From: Bifidobacterium santillanense
Lineage (GTDB): Bacteria > Actinomycetota > Actinomycetes > Actinomycetales > Bifidobacteriaceae
Direction: 5' to 3'
DNA length: 64,000 nt
Assembly: GCF_018555385.1 (NCBI RefSeq)
Contig: NZ_JAFEJS010000013.1
Location: 17,150 to 81,149, forward strand
Every line of letters begins with the position of its first letter. Positions within the stretch are counted from its first letter, which is position 1. The notes under the pieces are model-generated. The model ran no database searches. It was not told where the DNA came from and worked only from the letters and a program-made list of their open reading frames with translations. This document shows positions 51,774-60,628 of this stretch, piece by piece. The translations under genes and the position numbers were made by a program.

Positions 51774-52729
51774 CAGACGCTCGCTTTCTCGGTGATCTTA
51801 CGCGCGGCGAAGTTGACCACGAAGGTGATGAGGAACAGGATCAGACCGGTGCCGATCAGGGCGGAGACGCCGAGGTCGTTGGCCTCCGGGTACTGCGCGG
51901 CGATGTTGGCGGCGATGGTCTGGTTCTGGGAGGCCTGCAGCAGCTTGATGGAGTAGGTCAGGCCCGGCGACAGGATCATCAACACGGCCATCGTCTCGCC
52001 GAGCGCGCGGCCGAGGGCCAGCATGGAGGCGGACACGATGCCGGACTTGCCGAACGGGATCACCGCGAGCTTGATCATCTCCCACTTGGTGGCGCCCAGA
52101 CCGTAGGCGGCCTCCTGCTGGAGGGTCGGGGTCTGGAGGAAGATGTCGCGCGACATCGAGGTGATGATCGGCAGGATCATGACGGCGAGGACCACCGCGA
52201 CGGTGCCGACGGTGCGCTGCGGGTTGGCGGCCGGGCCGGCGAACAGCGGGATCCAGCCAAGGTAGGTGGACACCCAGTTCCAGAACGGGTAGATGGCCGG
52301 GACCAGGATCAGGCCGCCCCACAGACCGTAGATGACGGAGGGGATGGCGGCGAGCAGATCGACCACGTAGCTCAGGGCGGTGGCGATGTTCTTCGGCGCG
52401 TAGTGGGAGATGAACAGGGCGATGCCGATCGAGATGAAGAACGCGATCAGCAGGGCGAGGATGGACACGAGCACGGTGCCGAACAGCAGCGGGAGCACGT
52501 AGCCCCAGAAGTTGTTCGTGGCGCCGCCGGTGAAGCTGGAAATGGTGTCACTGTTCGCCTTCTGGTCACCGCCGATGAGCGGCCACGCACGGAAGAACAG
52601 GAAGAGGAACACGGCGGCGAGCACGACGAGGATCAGGATGCCGCAGGCGTACGCCACGCCCCTGAAGACCTTGTCGGCGGTCTTGCCGCCAGCCGGCTGC
52701 ATGACCGACTTGTCTTGCTGCGAACTCAC
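51773..52729 (-). CDS. pstC: Phosphate ABC transporter permease PstC
   Basis: 318 residues, six helices, EAA loop EAAYGLGATKWEMIKLAVIP FGKSGI and LGRALGETMAVLMILSPG, the PstC pattern. GTG start at 52729 with AAGGAGAATTC upstream. It pairs with PstA in the membrane channel. Confidence 0.97.
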   Translation of the reverse strand: MSSQQDKSVMQPAGGKTADKVFRGVAYACGILILVVLAAVFLFLFFRAWPLIGGDQKANSDTISSFTGGATNNFWGYVLPLLFGTVLVSILALLIAFFISIGIALFISHYAPKNIATALSYVVDLLAAIPSVIYGLWGGLILVPAIYPFWNWVSTYLGWIPLFAGPAANPQRTVGTVAVVLAVMILPIITSMSRDIFLQTPTLQQEAAYGLGATKWEMIKLAVIPFGKSGIVSASMLALGRALGETMAVLMILSPGLTYSIKLLQASQNQTIAANIAAQYPEANDLGVSALIGTGLILFLITFVVNFAARKITEKASV

Positions 52730-52795
52730 GAATTCTCCTTAAGGAATTCCTGACGGATGGGATTCGGGGTGTGATGCGTTTCGACCTTCGACCGG

Positions 52796-52831
52796 CCCGA
52801 GCCGCAGCCGTCGAAACGACTGCGGCTCGGG
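52796..52831 (-). terminator. Intra-operon hairpin between pstS and pstC
   Basis: Perfect CCCGAGCCGCAG/CTGCGGCTCGGG 12-bp stem with a 12-nt loop, 46 nt after the pstS stop. No strong U-tract. It likely causes partial termination or 3' stabilisation, giving more PstS than PstCAB. Confidence 0.75.
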
Positions 52832-52877
52832 GTTGGTTGCTATCCGACTGGATGTCCGGTCTTCGGTCGGACCGTCA

Positions 52878-54011
52878 TCACTTGGTCTTGATGGCCTCGA
52901 TGGACTTGGTGACCTTGGAGGTCAGGCTGGACGGCAGCGGCGCGGAGCCGGCGGCGTCCTGAGCGGTCTTCTGGCCCTCGTCGGAGGTGACGTAGGTGAG
53001 CCAGGACTTGACGAACTCGGCGGTCTTGGTGTCCTTGTAGGCCGGGCAGGCGATCATGTAGGACACGAGGACGATCGGGTAGGCGCCCTTGGCGGTGGTC
53101 TCGTGGTTGATCTTGACGACCACGCGGTTGTCGCCGGTGGCGGACTCGTCGAGCTTGGAGTCCTCGATGACCTTGGAGCCGCCCTCGGCGGAGATCTCGT
53201 TGTAGGAGTCGCCGACCTTCACGGCCACGGTGCCCAGCTTGCCGACCTGGGAGAAGTCGGCGTAGCCGATGGTGCCGTCGGCCTGCTGGACGGTGGAGAT
53301 CACGCCCGAGGTGCCCTTGGCGCCCTGGCCGACGGAGTTCGGCCAGTTCTCGGACAGGTCGTAGGACCAGTCGTTCGGGGCAGCGTCCTTGAAGTAGGAC
53401 ACGAAGTTCTGGGTGGTGCCGGACTTATCGGAGCGGTGCACGACGGTGATCGCGGTGTCCGGGAGCTTGAGGTCCTTGTTCTGGTCGGCGATGGCCGGAT
53501 CGTTCCACTTGGTGATCTTGCCGTCGAAGATCTTGGCGATGGTGGAGGCGTCCATGTTGATGTGCTTGCCGGCGTCGGAGATGCCCTTGAGGTTGAAGAC
53601 CACGGCGATCGGGGAGATGTAGACCGGGACGTCGAAGGCCGCGCCGGAGGCGCACACGGCCTCGGACTTGGAGACCTCGTCGGAGGCGAGGGCCTTGTCG
53701 GAGCCGGCCCACGCGGTGGCACCGGTCAGGAAGGTGGTCACGCCGGCGCCGGAACCGGTCGGGTTGTAGGCGATCTTGGCGTCCGGGTTGGTGCCCTGGA
53801 AGCCGGCGACCCAAGCCTCGACGGCGGCCTGCTGGGAGGAGGCGCCGGCGCCCTGGAAGTTGCCGGAGATCGGCTCGGACTTGGTGGTATCGGAAGAAGA
53901 GCCGTTGCTGGAAGTGGTGGAGGCGGTGTTGTCGCCGCAGGCGGCAAGGCCGGCCAGCATGACGATGCCGGAGATCGCGGCGATGGAGCGCACGAAGATG
54001 TTCTTACGCAT
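52878..54011 (-). CDS. pstS: Phosphate-binding lipoprotein PstS
   Basis: 377 residues. Signal peptide with lipobox LAAC (Cys25), a Ser/Thr-rich linker, then the PstS fold: ISGNFQGAGASSQQAAVEAW, YNPTGSGAGVTTFLTGATAW AGSDKAL, VVHRSDKSGTTQNFVSYFKD, which bind phosphate. Captures phosphate for PstCAB. RBS AGGGAAAG precedes the ATG at 54011. Regulation by the two-component system encoded just upstream is expected; a PhoP/RegX3 box in 54012-54220 was not resolved. Confidence 0.97.
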   Translation of the reverse strand: MRKNIFVRSIAAISGIVMLAGLAACGDNTASTTSSNGSSSDTTKSEPISGNFQGAGASSQQAAVEAWVAGFQGTNPDAKIAYNPTGSGAGVTTFLTGATAWAGSDKALASDEVSKSEAVCASGAAFDVPVYISPIAVVFNLKGISDAGKHINMDASTIAKIFDGKITKWNDPAIADQNKDLKLPDTAITVVHRSDKSGTTQNFVSYFKDAAPNDWSYDLSENWPNSVGQGAKGTSGVISTVQQADGTIGYADFSQVGKLGTVAVKVGDSYNEISAEGGSKVIEDSKLDESATGDNRVVVKINHETTAKGAYPIVLVSYMIACPAYKDTKTAEFVKSWLTYVTSDEGQKTAQDAAGSAPLPSSLTSKVTKSIEAIKTK

Positions 54012-54220
54012 TTCTTTCCCTCATTCAACTAACTCGGCGACGTCGTTGATGCTGCTGGGCGCCGCCCGTCATTTCTTGACATCTACAAGCGTATTGGCGT
54101 TGCCGCGGGGGAAAGACCGAAACCGGTGAACGGAGGATGAACAATCCGAGATATATGGCTACGTCGTTTTCGGCCGGTTCGGCGTAGTTTGTTCGCACAT
54201 ATCCGCGCATACGACTCGGC

Positions 54221-54275
54221 TCCCCTCACGGAGGGGAACCGGAACGACGTCGGCCCGCGGATGTCGGTCCGCGGG
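54221..54275 (-). terminator. Hairpins downstream of the response regulator gene
   Basis: CCCGCGG-8 nt-CCGCGGG (54254-54275) and CCCCTC-ACG-GAGGGG (54222-54236), between the response-regulator stop and pstS, on the reverse strand. Confidence 0.45.
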
Positions 54276-54303
54276 ATCCCGCGGGGACGATCGCACGGAC
54301 GTC

Positions 54304-55014
54304 TCAGGCCGTGGGCTGGTCGATCTTGTAGCCGAGGCCGCGCACGGTGGTCAGGTACTTCGGATGGCTCGGATCCTCCTCGATCTTGGCGCGCACGCGC
54401 TTGACGTGCACGTCGAGGGTCTTGGTGTCACCGACGTAATCGGATCCCCAGATGCGGTCGATGAGCTGGTGGCGGGTCATGACGCGGCCCTTGTTCTGCA
54501 GGAGGTACTCGAGCAGCTCGAACTCCTTGAGCGGGAAGAACACGTTCTGCCCGCGCACGGTGACCTGGTGCTGGCCGACCTGCATCGAGATGTCGCCGCA
54601 CGTGAGCGGGATGTCGTCGCCGGCGCTGGAGCCGTCGGCCGCGCCGGCCGGCTGCTGGTTGCGGCGCATGACCGCGCGGATGCGGGCGAGCAGCTCGCGG
54701 AACGAGTACGGCTTGGTCACGTAGTCGTCGGCGCCGATCTCGAGGCCGACGACCTTGTCGATCTCCGCGCTCTTGGCGGTGAGCATGATGATCGGCACGC
54801 GGCTCTGCTCGCGGATGCGCCGGCACAGCGCGGTGCCGTCGATGCCGGGGAGCATCAGGTCGAGCAGGACGAAGTCGATGCCGCCCTTGGTGAACAGCTC
54901 GAGCCCCTCCTCGCCGGTGGCCGCGGCGGACACGTCATACCCCTCGCGTGTGAGCTGGTAGACCAGCGGTTCCCTGTAGGATTCCTCGTCTTCCACGATG
55001 AGAATGCGCGTCAT
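54304..55014 (-). CDS. OmpR/RegX3-type response regulator
   Basis: 236 residues: receiver domain with acidic pocket (VEDEE), phosphorylated Asp52 (LLDLMLPGID) and the Lys of TKPYSFREL; C-terminal winged helix (FFPLKEFELLEYLLQNKGRV, TLDVHVKRVRAKIEEDPSHP KYLTTVRGLGYKI). Closest in style to RegX3/PhoP of the SenX3-RegX3 phosphate-sensing system, consistent with the pst operon directly downstream. Confidence 0.92.
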   Translation of the reverse strand: MTRILIVEDEESYREPLVYQLTREGYDVSAAATGEEGLELFTKGGIDFVLLDLMLPGIDGTALCRRIREQSRVPIIMLTAKSAEIDKVVGLEIGADDYVTKPYSFRELLARIRAVMRRNQQPAGAADGSSAGDDIPLTCGDISMQVGQHQVTVRGQNVFFPLKEFELLEYLLQNKGRVMTRHQLIDRIWGSDYVGDTKTLDVHVKRVRAKIEEDPSHPKYLTTVRGLGYKIDQPTA

Positions 55015-55246
55015 GATCGCCTTTCCTGTTCGACTGTTCGGTTCGAGACCAAGTTCGAGTTCATGTGAAAATCCTGTGAGCTACCCGCACCATCCTAGCC
55101 GTTCGCCGCCTGTTCATTCGAGGTTCGACCAAGCTACGTAACGGCATACGGGGGTCGAAAATCGTTTGACCCGTTGGCCTGCGCCGGAGATTCGTTCGCC
55201 CGTGGGGTGGATGGGAAGTGGACACTACGTTATTCGCTCACGGCCG

Positions 55247-56545
55247 TCATTTGACGGTGGGCAGCTCGATGGTGAAGGTGGAGCCCTCGCCCTCGTGCGA
55301 CCACACGGAGACCGTGCCGCCGCAGTCGGCGACGCAGTGCTTGGTGATCGCGAGTCCCAGACCGGTGCCGCCGGTCTGGCGCGAGCGGGCGGGATCGACG
55401 CGGTAGAAGCGTTCGAAGATGCGGTCGATCGACTCGGGCGGGATGCCGATGCCCTGATCGATCACGCGGATCGCGACCTTGCTCCCGTCATCCTTCGTCG
55501 CCACGGCGATGCGCACCGTCGTATGCTCGGGCGAATAGTGGATCGCGTTCTCGATGAGGTTCTTCACGGCCGTGGTGATCGCCTCCTCGTCGCACGAGAC
55601 GTGCACGTCCGGCGAGTCGGTGTCCGTTCCCGCGCTTTCCTCGGCACCGTCGGCCTCGGGAGCGACGGTCGGGACCGGCTTCCCCTCGAACGAGAGATCG
55701 AGCTCGATGTGCCGGCCGTCGGCCTGCACCTGGTTCTCGGCGATCGCGTTGCGCGCGACGGCCAGCACGGACAGACGCTTCGCGTCGAGCACGCCGGTCG
55801 CGTCCTGCGCCTTCTGCAGGTCGATCAGGCGGTGGACCAGTTCGGTGAGCCTCGTCGACTCCTTCGACACGCGTCCGGCGAAGTAGCGCACGGCGTCCGG
55901 ATCGTCCGCGGCGTCGCCGATCGTCTCGGCGAGCAGGGAGATCGCGCCGGCGGGCGTCTTGAGTTCGTGCGAGACGTTCGTCATGAAGTCGCGGCGCATC
56001 GCCTCGAACCGGCGCTGCTCGCTCATGTCGCCGATGAACATCGCGTACCGGTCGTCGCCGATCGCGCTGATGCGCACCTTCAGATAGCGGGTGTTGGACG
56101 GCATCCGCTCCCCCGCCTGCACGCCATGCCCGGAATTGCCGGGGATGACCGGCGTTCCGGCGTGGTCGGGGTCGATCGGCAGCTCGAGTTCGCGTTCGCG
56201 CGACTTGCCGTCGGCGACGACGCGCGCGAGGATGCCGCTCGCGTCCTCGTCGACGAGCCGGCCCGACGCGACGAGGCCGAGGTCGGCGGCGCGATCGCCT
56301 ACGTAGACGACCGTGCCCTCGCCGTCGACCAGCACGACGGCCTCCGGCATCGCGCGCACGAACGACTCCTCGGCGGCGCGCACGGTCGGCTCCGTGCCGA
56401 ACAGCACCTCGTCCTCGGACAGCTCGGTCTCCGCGTGCGGCCGCGTCTCACGGCCGAGACGCTCGCCGCGCTCGAGCCCGTTGTAGTATCCGATCGCCAT
56501 CGTGACGACGGCGAAGAAGATCCCCGCCATGATCTGCCATACCAT
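55247..56545 (-). CDS. SenX3/PhoR-type sensor histidine kinase
   Basis: 432 residues: one clear N-terminal membrane helix, a PAS-like region (about 62-175), the HisKA domain with His193 in NVSHELKTPAGAISLLAETI, and HATPase_c with N-box (NLIENAIHYSP), G1 (DQGIGIPPE) and G2 (GGTGLGLAI). Lack of an extracellular sensor loop matches SenX3/PhoR kinases, which sense phosphate through PstSCAB (and PhoU). A 60-residue acidic insert (PEADGAEESAGTDTDSPDVH) sits between HisKA and ATPase. A 232-bp gap separates it from the regulator; no phoU is in the window. Confidence 0.9.
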   Translation of the reverse strand: MVWQIMAGIFFAVVTMAIGYYNGLERGERLGRETRPHAETELSEDEVLFGTEPTVRAAEESFVRAMPEAVVLVDGEGTVVYVGDRAADLGLVASGRLVDEDASGILARVVADGKSRERELELPIDPDHAGTPVIPGNSGHGVQAGERMPSNTRYLKVRISAIGDDRYAMFIGDMSEQRRFEAMRRDFMTNVSHELKTPAGAISLLAETIGDAADDPDAVRYFAGRVSKESTRLTELVHRLIDLQKAQDATGVLDAKRLSVLAVARNAIAENQVQADGRHIELDLSFEGKPVPTVAPEADGAEESAGTDTDSPDVHVSCDEEAITTAVKNLIENAIHYSPEHTTVRIAVATKDDGSKVAIRVIDQGIGIPPESIDRIFERFYRVDPARSRQTGGTGLGLAITKHCVADCGGTVSVWSHEGEGSTFTIELPTVK

Positions 56546-56722
56546 GTCGCACTGTCACCTCCCGAACGTGCCGGTTCCGTTTCCCGGTTTCGACCATCCA
56601 CGATAGCCGGCCGCGACGTTGCGGCACGATGCTCACTACGTAAGTTCAGCAGATGTTCATCTTGGGAGACGTCCTTCCGCCGCGGGGCGCGATGGGCGCG
56701 GACGCGCGGCGGAACGGCCGTA

Positions 56723-57433
56723 CTACAGGCGCCTGACGATGTCGACGGCGAGACGCGCGGCGGTGTCGGCGTACTCGCTGATGTCGAACTCCCTGAAGAC
56801 CTCGTAGTCGGTGTCCGCGTTGTCGGACAGGGCGCGGATGACGAGCGCGGGCACGTCGTTGCGCGCGGCGACCTGCGCGACGGCGGCGCCCTCCATCTCG
56901 ACCGCGTCGGCGCCGGTGTCGTGGACGACCTTGCGCACCTGCGCGTCGGTGTCGACGAAGTAGTTGCCGGACGCGATGATGCCGGTGATGTGCGTGATGC
57001 CGGCGGCCGTCAGGGCCTCGTCGGCGAGCGCGAGCAGGTGCTCGTCGGAGTGGAACTCCTCGACCGGATGCTCGGCGGTGCCGGGCTTCCACTGGCCCAC
57101 GAGGCGCATGTCGGTGTCGAGGTAGCGCAGCGTGCCGCCGAGGACGACGTCGTTGATGTGCAGGTGCGTGTTGAGGTTGCCGGCGATGCCGGAGAAGACC
57201 ACGGCGTCGGGCTTGTACGTGCCGATCAGATGCTGGGTGGTGGCGGCCGCGTTGACCAGTCCCATGCCGCCGACGGTGGCGACGACGGTCACGCTCTCGC
57301 CGGCGTTCGTGACGACGGTGCCGCGGGCCACGTCGAGGCTCGCCGCCCGGTCGTGCTCGACGCCGTCGAGCGCCTTGGCGATGAGCGCCACCTCCTCGTC
57401 CAACGCCCCGATGATCGCAATCGTCCTGGCCAT
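56723..57433 (-). CDS. mtnN: 5'-methylthioadenosine/S-adenosylhomocysteine nucleosidase
   Basis: 236 residues: IAIIGALDEEVALIAKALDG (catalytic Glu), VATVGGMGLVNAAATTQHLI, GIAGNLN, VEMEGAAVAQVAARNDVPAL (substrate Met-Glu) and ALSDNADTD (catalytic Asp). It splits MTA and SAH to adenine and thioribose or ribosyl-homocysteine, supplying the LuxS pathway and adenine salvage. The ATG at 57433 has AAGGAG upstream; the frame is open to 57505 without a better start. Confidence 0.94.
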   Translation of the reverse strand: MARTIAIIGALDEEVALIAKALDGVEHDRAASLDVARGTVVTNAGESVTVVATVGGMGLVNAAATTQHLIGTYKPDAVVFSGIAGNLNTHLHINDVVLGGTLRYLDTDMRLVGQWKPGTAEHPVEEFHSDEHLLALADEALTAAGITHITGIIASGNYFVDTDAQVRKVVHDTGADAVEMEGAAVAQVAARNDVPALVIRALSDNADTDYEVFREFDISEYADTAARLAVDIVRRL

Positions 57434-57521
57434 GTCCGTTCTCCTTACGCTCGATTTCGCTTGTGTTCCATTCCCGAGCGTAGCTGAGTTTGGCGGGACT
57501 GTCACGTCTGCGCTGACGGCC

Positions 57522-57608
57522 GTGAGGTGGTGGCATCCGCTGTTCGCGACACGCTCAAGGCCGCTCGGCCAAGCCTACGGTCGCGAACAGCGGATGCCAC
57601 CACCTCAC
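57522..57608 (+). repeat. Family 1 hairpin repeat, copy D
   Basis: 31-bp core 57550-57580 between two perfect 28-nt complementary arms (57522-57549 and 57581-57608). Forms an inverted pair with copy E, which has an identical core but unrelated arms. Part of the 361-bp gap between mtnN and the MHS gene. Confidence 0.95.
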
Positions 57609-57686
57609 TCACCTACGTCAAAAAACGGAACGTTTCGCACGAACAGAGGTAACGACGCACCCATCGTCGCTCCCCGCAAAAACGGA

Positions 57687-57773
57687 GCGGAGGGCCGCGA
57701 TATCCTGTTCCCGACCGTAGGCTTGGCCGAGCGGCCTTGAGCGTGTCGGGAACAGGATATCGCGGCCCTCCGC
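57687..57773 (-). repeat. Family 1 hairpin repeat, copy E
   Basis: Inverted 31-bp core 57715-57745, identical to copy D, between perfect 28-nt arms (57687-57714 and 57746-57773). It begins 21 nt after the MHS transporter stop, so it can act as its 3' hairpin. 78 bp separate D and E. Confidence 0.95.
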
Positions 57774-57794
57774 GGACCAGATGTATTTACAACC

Positions 57795-59114
57795 TCAGGC
57801 TTCGTAGTCCTTGTCCTTGCTCTCCTTGATGAGGAAGAGCGCGATCAGGGCGAGGGCGGCCATGATGGCCATGTACCAGCCGACGGACACCACGGAGCCG
57901 GTCGCCTGGACCAGTGCGGTGGCGATGGTCGGGGCGAACGCGCCGCCGAGGATGGCGGCGAGGTTGTAGCTGAGTCCCGCGCCGGAGTAGCGCACGTTGG
58001 TCGGGAACAGCTCGGGCAGGTAGGCGCCGCACGGTCCGAACAGGCAGCCCATCAGGGCGAAGCCGACGCACAGGAAGATCATCACGGTGACGACGTTGTG
58101 GTGCAGGAGGTTCATCGCGAACAGCGAGAACACGAGCGTCAGGGCGGTCGTGGTGATGAGCACCTTCTTGCGGCCGATGCGGTCGGAGTAGATGCAGGAG
58201 ATGAGGATGAAGATCGCGAAGAAGACCACGGAGGTCATCTGCATCGCGAGGTACTCGTTCTGCGTGAAGGCCGGCTGCATGACCTTGACGCCGTAGCTCA
58301 GGGACCAGGTGCCGAGCACGTAGAACAGGGTGTAGGTGATGCCCATCGCGAAGGTGCCGAGGAGGACTTCCTTCCAGTACGGCACGAGGGCGCGCAGCGG
58401 GTGCTTGACGACGCGGTCGTTGGCGACGGCCTTGCGGAAGATCGGGGTCTCGGTCATGCGCAGACGCACGTACAGGCCGATGATGACGAGGACGGCGGAG
58501 CACAGGAACGGGATGCGCCAGCCCCAGGCCTGCATCTTGTCGGGGCCGAGGGTGGTGTCGAGCAGCAGGTTCAGGCCGTAGGCGCAGAAGAAGCCGATCG
58601 GGGCGCCGAGGTTCGGGAAGGAGCCGTACAGGGCGCGCTTGTGGGCCGGGGCGTTCTCGGTGGCGACGAGCGCGGCGCCGGACCACTCACCGGCCAGACC
58701 GACGCCCTGGCAGGCGCGGCAGAGGCACAGGATGATGATGGCGTAGATGCCGAACTGGTCGTAGCCGGGCAGGCAGCCGACGAGGAACGTCGAGATGCCC
58801 ATCGTCATCAGAGCGACGACGAGGGTGGTCTTGCGGCCGATCTTGTCGCCGAAGTGACCGAACAGCATCGAGCCGAACGGACGGGCGAGGAACGACACGG
58901 CGAACGTCAGGAACGCGAGCATCGTGCCGATGGCCGGGTTGGCCTTGGTGGCGGCCGGGAAGAAGATCGCGCCGAAGTAGCTGGCGGACGCGATGGAGTA
59001 GCAGTAGTTGTCGTAGAACTCGATGGCGGTGCCGACCATCGACGCGGCGATGATCTCCGGCACCGAGTCCTTTTTCACCTTGGTGGAGTCGGACGCGACT
59101 GCGGTAGCGGACAT
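57795..59114 (-). CDS. MFS metabolite:H+ symporter (MHS family)
   Basis: 439 residues, 12 helices. AASMVGTAIEFYDNYCYSIA SASYFG and RPFGSMLFGHFGDKIGRKTT (motif A) are the MHS signature, with GLAGEWSGAALVATENAPAH KR in the first half and LPELFPTNVRYSGAGLSYNL in the second. MHS members carry shikimate, alpha-ketoglutarate, proline/betaine or citrate. It lies directly downstream of two DAHP synthase genes on the same strand, which makes a shikimate-pathway metabolite an attractive but unproven substrate. Confidence 0.88.
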   Translation of the reverse strand: MSATAVASDSTKVKKDSVPEIIAASMVGTAIEFYDNYCYSIASASYFGAIFFPAATKANPAIGTMLAFLTFAVSFLARPFGSMLFGHFGDKIGRKTTLVVALMTMGISTFLVGCLPGYDQFGIYAIIILCLCRACQGVGLAGEWSGAALVATENAPAHKRALYGSFPNLGAPIGFFCAYGLNLLLDTTLGPDKMQAWGWRIPFLCSAVLVIIGLYVRLRMTETPIFRKAVANDRVVKHPLRALVPYWKEVLLGTFAMGITYTLFYVLGTWSLSYGVKVMQPAFTQNEYLAMQMTSVVFFAIFILISCIYSDRIGRKKVLITTTALTLVFSLFAMNLLHHNVVTVMIFLCVGFALMGCLFGPCGAYLPELFPTNVRYSGAGLSYNLAAILGGAFAPTIATALVQATGSVVSVGWYMAIMAALALIALFLIKESKDKDYEA

Positions 59115-59171
59115 GATTGATATACCCCTCTATATCCCGACGACCATGCGCCGGGTCTCTCAGATAGATGG

Positions 59172-59283
59172 TCGCATGCGGACCCGGTCCCGAAGTTGCC
59201 GGGAGGCTCCGCCGCATGCGATTCGCGGGGTGTGCGGACGTATGCCGACTGTCGGCTTGTGGCTGCAGCGGCGTCCGCACACC
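59172..59283 (-). promoter_or_regulatory. Two large hairpins in the MHS transporter leader
   Basis: Outer hairpin GGTGTGCGGACG/CGTCCGCACACC (59229-59283, perfect 12-bp arms, with an inner GCCGAC/GTCGGC) and a second TCGCATGCGG/CCGCATGCGA (59172-59221, with inner CCCGG/CCGGG). They fill most of the 273-nt gap between aroG copy 1 and the MHS gene. Either a terminator plus leader or a structured regulatory RNA; no known riboswitch or T-box motif was recognised. Confidence 0.5.
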
Positions 59284-59387
59284 GCTGTGCTGGTGTCTAG
59301 GTCTACCCCAATAACGGAGGCAACGGTAAGAGAGCTCACATAGTGGACGCGTCTCAGTCCACGATGCAACCCGTGTCGCGGCGGGGC

Positions 59388-60575
59388 TCAGTTCCAGCGG
59401 CGCGTGGCGACGGCCTCGGCGAGGGTGCGCAGCAGGCGCTCCGTCTCGGGCCAGCTGATGCACTTGTCGGTGATCGACTTGCCGTAGACGAGCTGGCCCA
59501 GCGGCGCGGCGGGCTGGTTGCCGCCCTCGATGAAGCTCTCCATCATCACGCCGGTGATGCCGCGCTCCCCCGCGGCGATGCGTGCGGCGATCTCGCGCAC
59601 GACCTCGGCCTGACGGTGCTCGTCCTTGCCGGAGTTGCCGTGCGAGCAGTCGACGATCAGGCCGTGCGCGGCGGCGGAGTCGGCCGGCATGCGCTTGCGG
59701 ATCGTCTCGAGCGCGGCGGCGACGTCCTCGCGGCCGTAGTTCGGGCCGGAGCTCGAGCCGCGCAGGACGACGTGGCAATCGGGGTTGCCGAGCGTCTTGA
59801 CGACGGCGGCGCGGCCCATGTGGTCGATGCCGAAGAACGTGTGCTGCTGGGCGGCGGCGAAGCAGGAGTCGGACGCGGCCTTGACCGAGCCGTCGGTCGC
59901 GTTCTTGAAGCCGATCGGCATCGACAGGCCGCTGGCCAGCTGGCGATGGACCTGGCTTTCGGTGTTGCGCGCGCCGATCGCCCCCCAGCTGACGGCGTCG
60001 GCAATGAACTGCGGGCTGGTCGGCTCGAGGAACTCGGTCGCGGCGGCGAGCCCCTCCCCCAGCACGCCGAGCAGGGTGCGGCGGGCGAGCAGCAGGCCCT
60101 TCTTGATGTTGCACGAGCCGTCGATGTCCGGATCGTTGATCAGGCCCTTCCAGCCGACGGTGGTGCGGGGCTTCTCGAAGTAGACGCGCATGACGATGAG
60201 CAGATGCTCGTCGAGCTCGTCCTTGAGCTTGGCGAGACGGCGCGCGTAATCGAGCGCGGCGGCCGGATCGTGCACCGAGCACGGGCCGACGATGACGAGC
60301 AGACGGTCGTCCTGCCCGTACAGGCAGGCGCGGATCTCGTCGCGCGAGTAGGCGACGATCTCCTGCGCCTCGCTCGTGAGCGGCAGGTCGGCGAGGACCT
60401 GCGCCGGGGTGGGCAGCACCTCGAACTCGAGGACGCGGCGGTTGACGATGCGGCTGATGCCGACCTGATCCTCCCAGCGCGGCACATCCGTGGCGACGAG
60501 CGGGTTCTTGCCCGCGTCCATCGCGTCCTGAATCGCCTTGAGGTCCTCCGGCTTGTTGAGCGGCTGCTGCTGCAT
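59388..60575 (-). CDS. aroG: 3-deoxy-D-arabino-heptulosonate-7-phosphate synthase, copy 1
   Basis: 395 residues, type I DAHP synthase. Metal ligands and active-site motifs are intact: Cys in VIVGPCSVHDP, KPRTTVGWKGLINDP, IGFKNATDGS, His in DCSHGNSGKD, Glu in GVMMESF, Asp in KSITDKC. It joins PEP and erythrose-4-phosphate, the first step to aromatic amino acids. The ATG at 60575 has GGGAG at 9 nt; the ATG at 60581 is too close to that site. A close paralogue lies 218 bp upstream; the two probably differ in feedback regulation, which I cannot assign. Confidence 0.95.
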   Translation of the reverse strand: MQQQPLNKPEDLKAIQDAMDAGKNPLVATDVPRWEDQVGISRIVNRRVLEFEVLPTPAQVLADLPLTSEAQEIVAYSRDEIRACLYGQDDRLLVIVGPCSVHDPAAALDYARRLAKLKDELDEHLLIVMRVYFEKPRTTVGWKGLINDPDIDGSCNIKKGLLLARRTLLGVLGEGLAAATEFLEPTSPQFIADAVSWGAIGARNTESQVHRQLASGLSMPIGFKNATDGSVKAASDSCFAAAQQHTFFGIDHMGRAAVVKTLGNPDCHVVLRGSSSGPNYGREDVAAALETIRKRMPADSAAAHGLIVDCSHGNSGKDEHRQAEVVREIAARIAAGERGITGVMMESFIEGGNQPAAPLGQLVYGKSITDKCISWPETERLLRTLAEAVATRRWN

Positions 60576-60628
60576 GGTCATCGTCTCCCTTTGCGTACTA
60601 TCCGACCTCCAGCATAGCGGCTCGGCTT

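Noticed and set aside
57687..57773. Family 1 copies as ordinary intrinsic terminators
   Set aside because: Copies B and F lie beyond proper terminators, there are no U-tracts, and a terminator does not explain a conserved loop with fixed-length private arms. A secondary 3'-end role remains possible.
59172..59283. T-box leader for the MHS transporter
   Set aside because: No T-box consensus (GGTGGNACCGCG-like) or specifier loop could be found.
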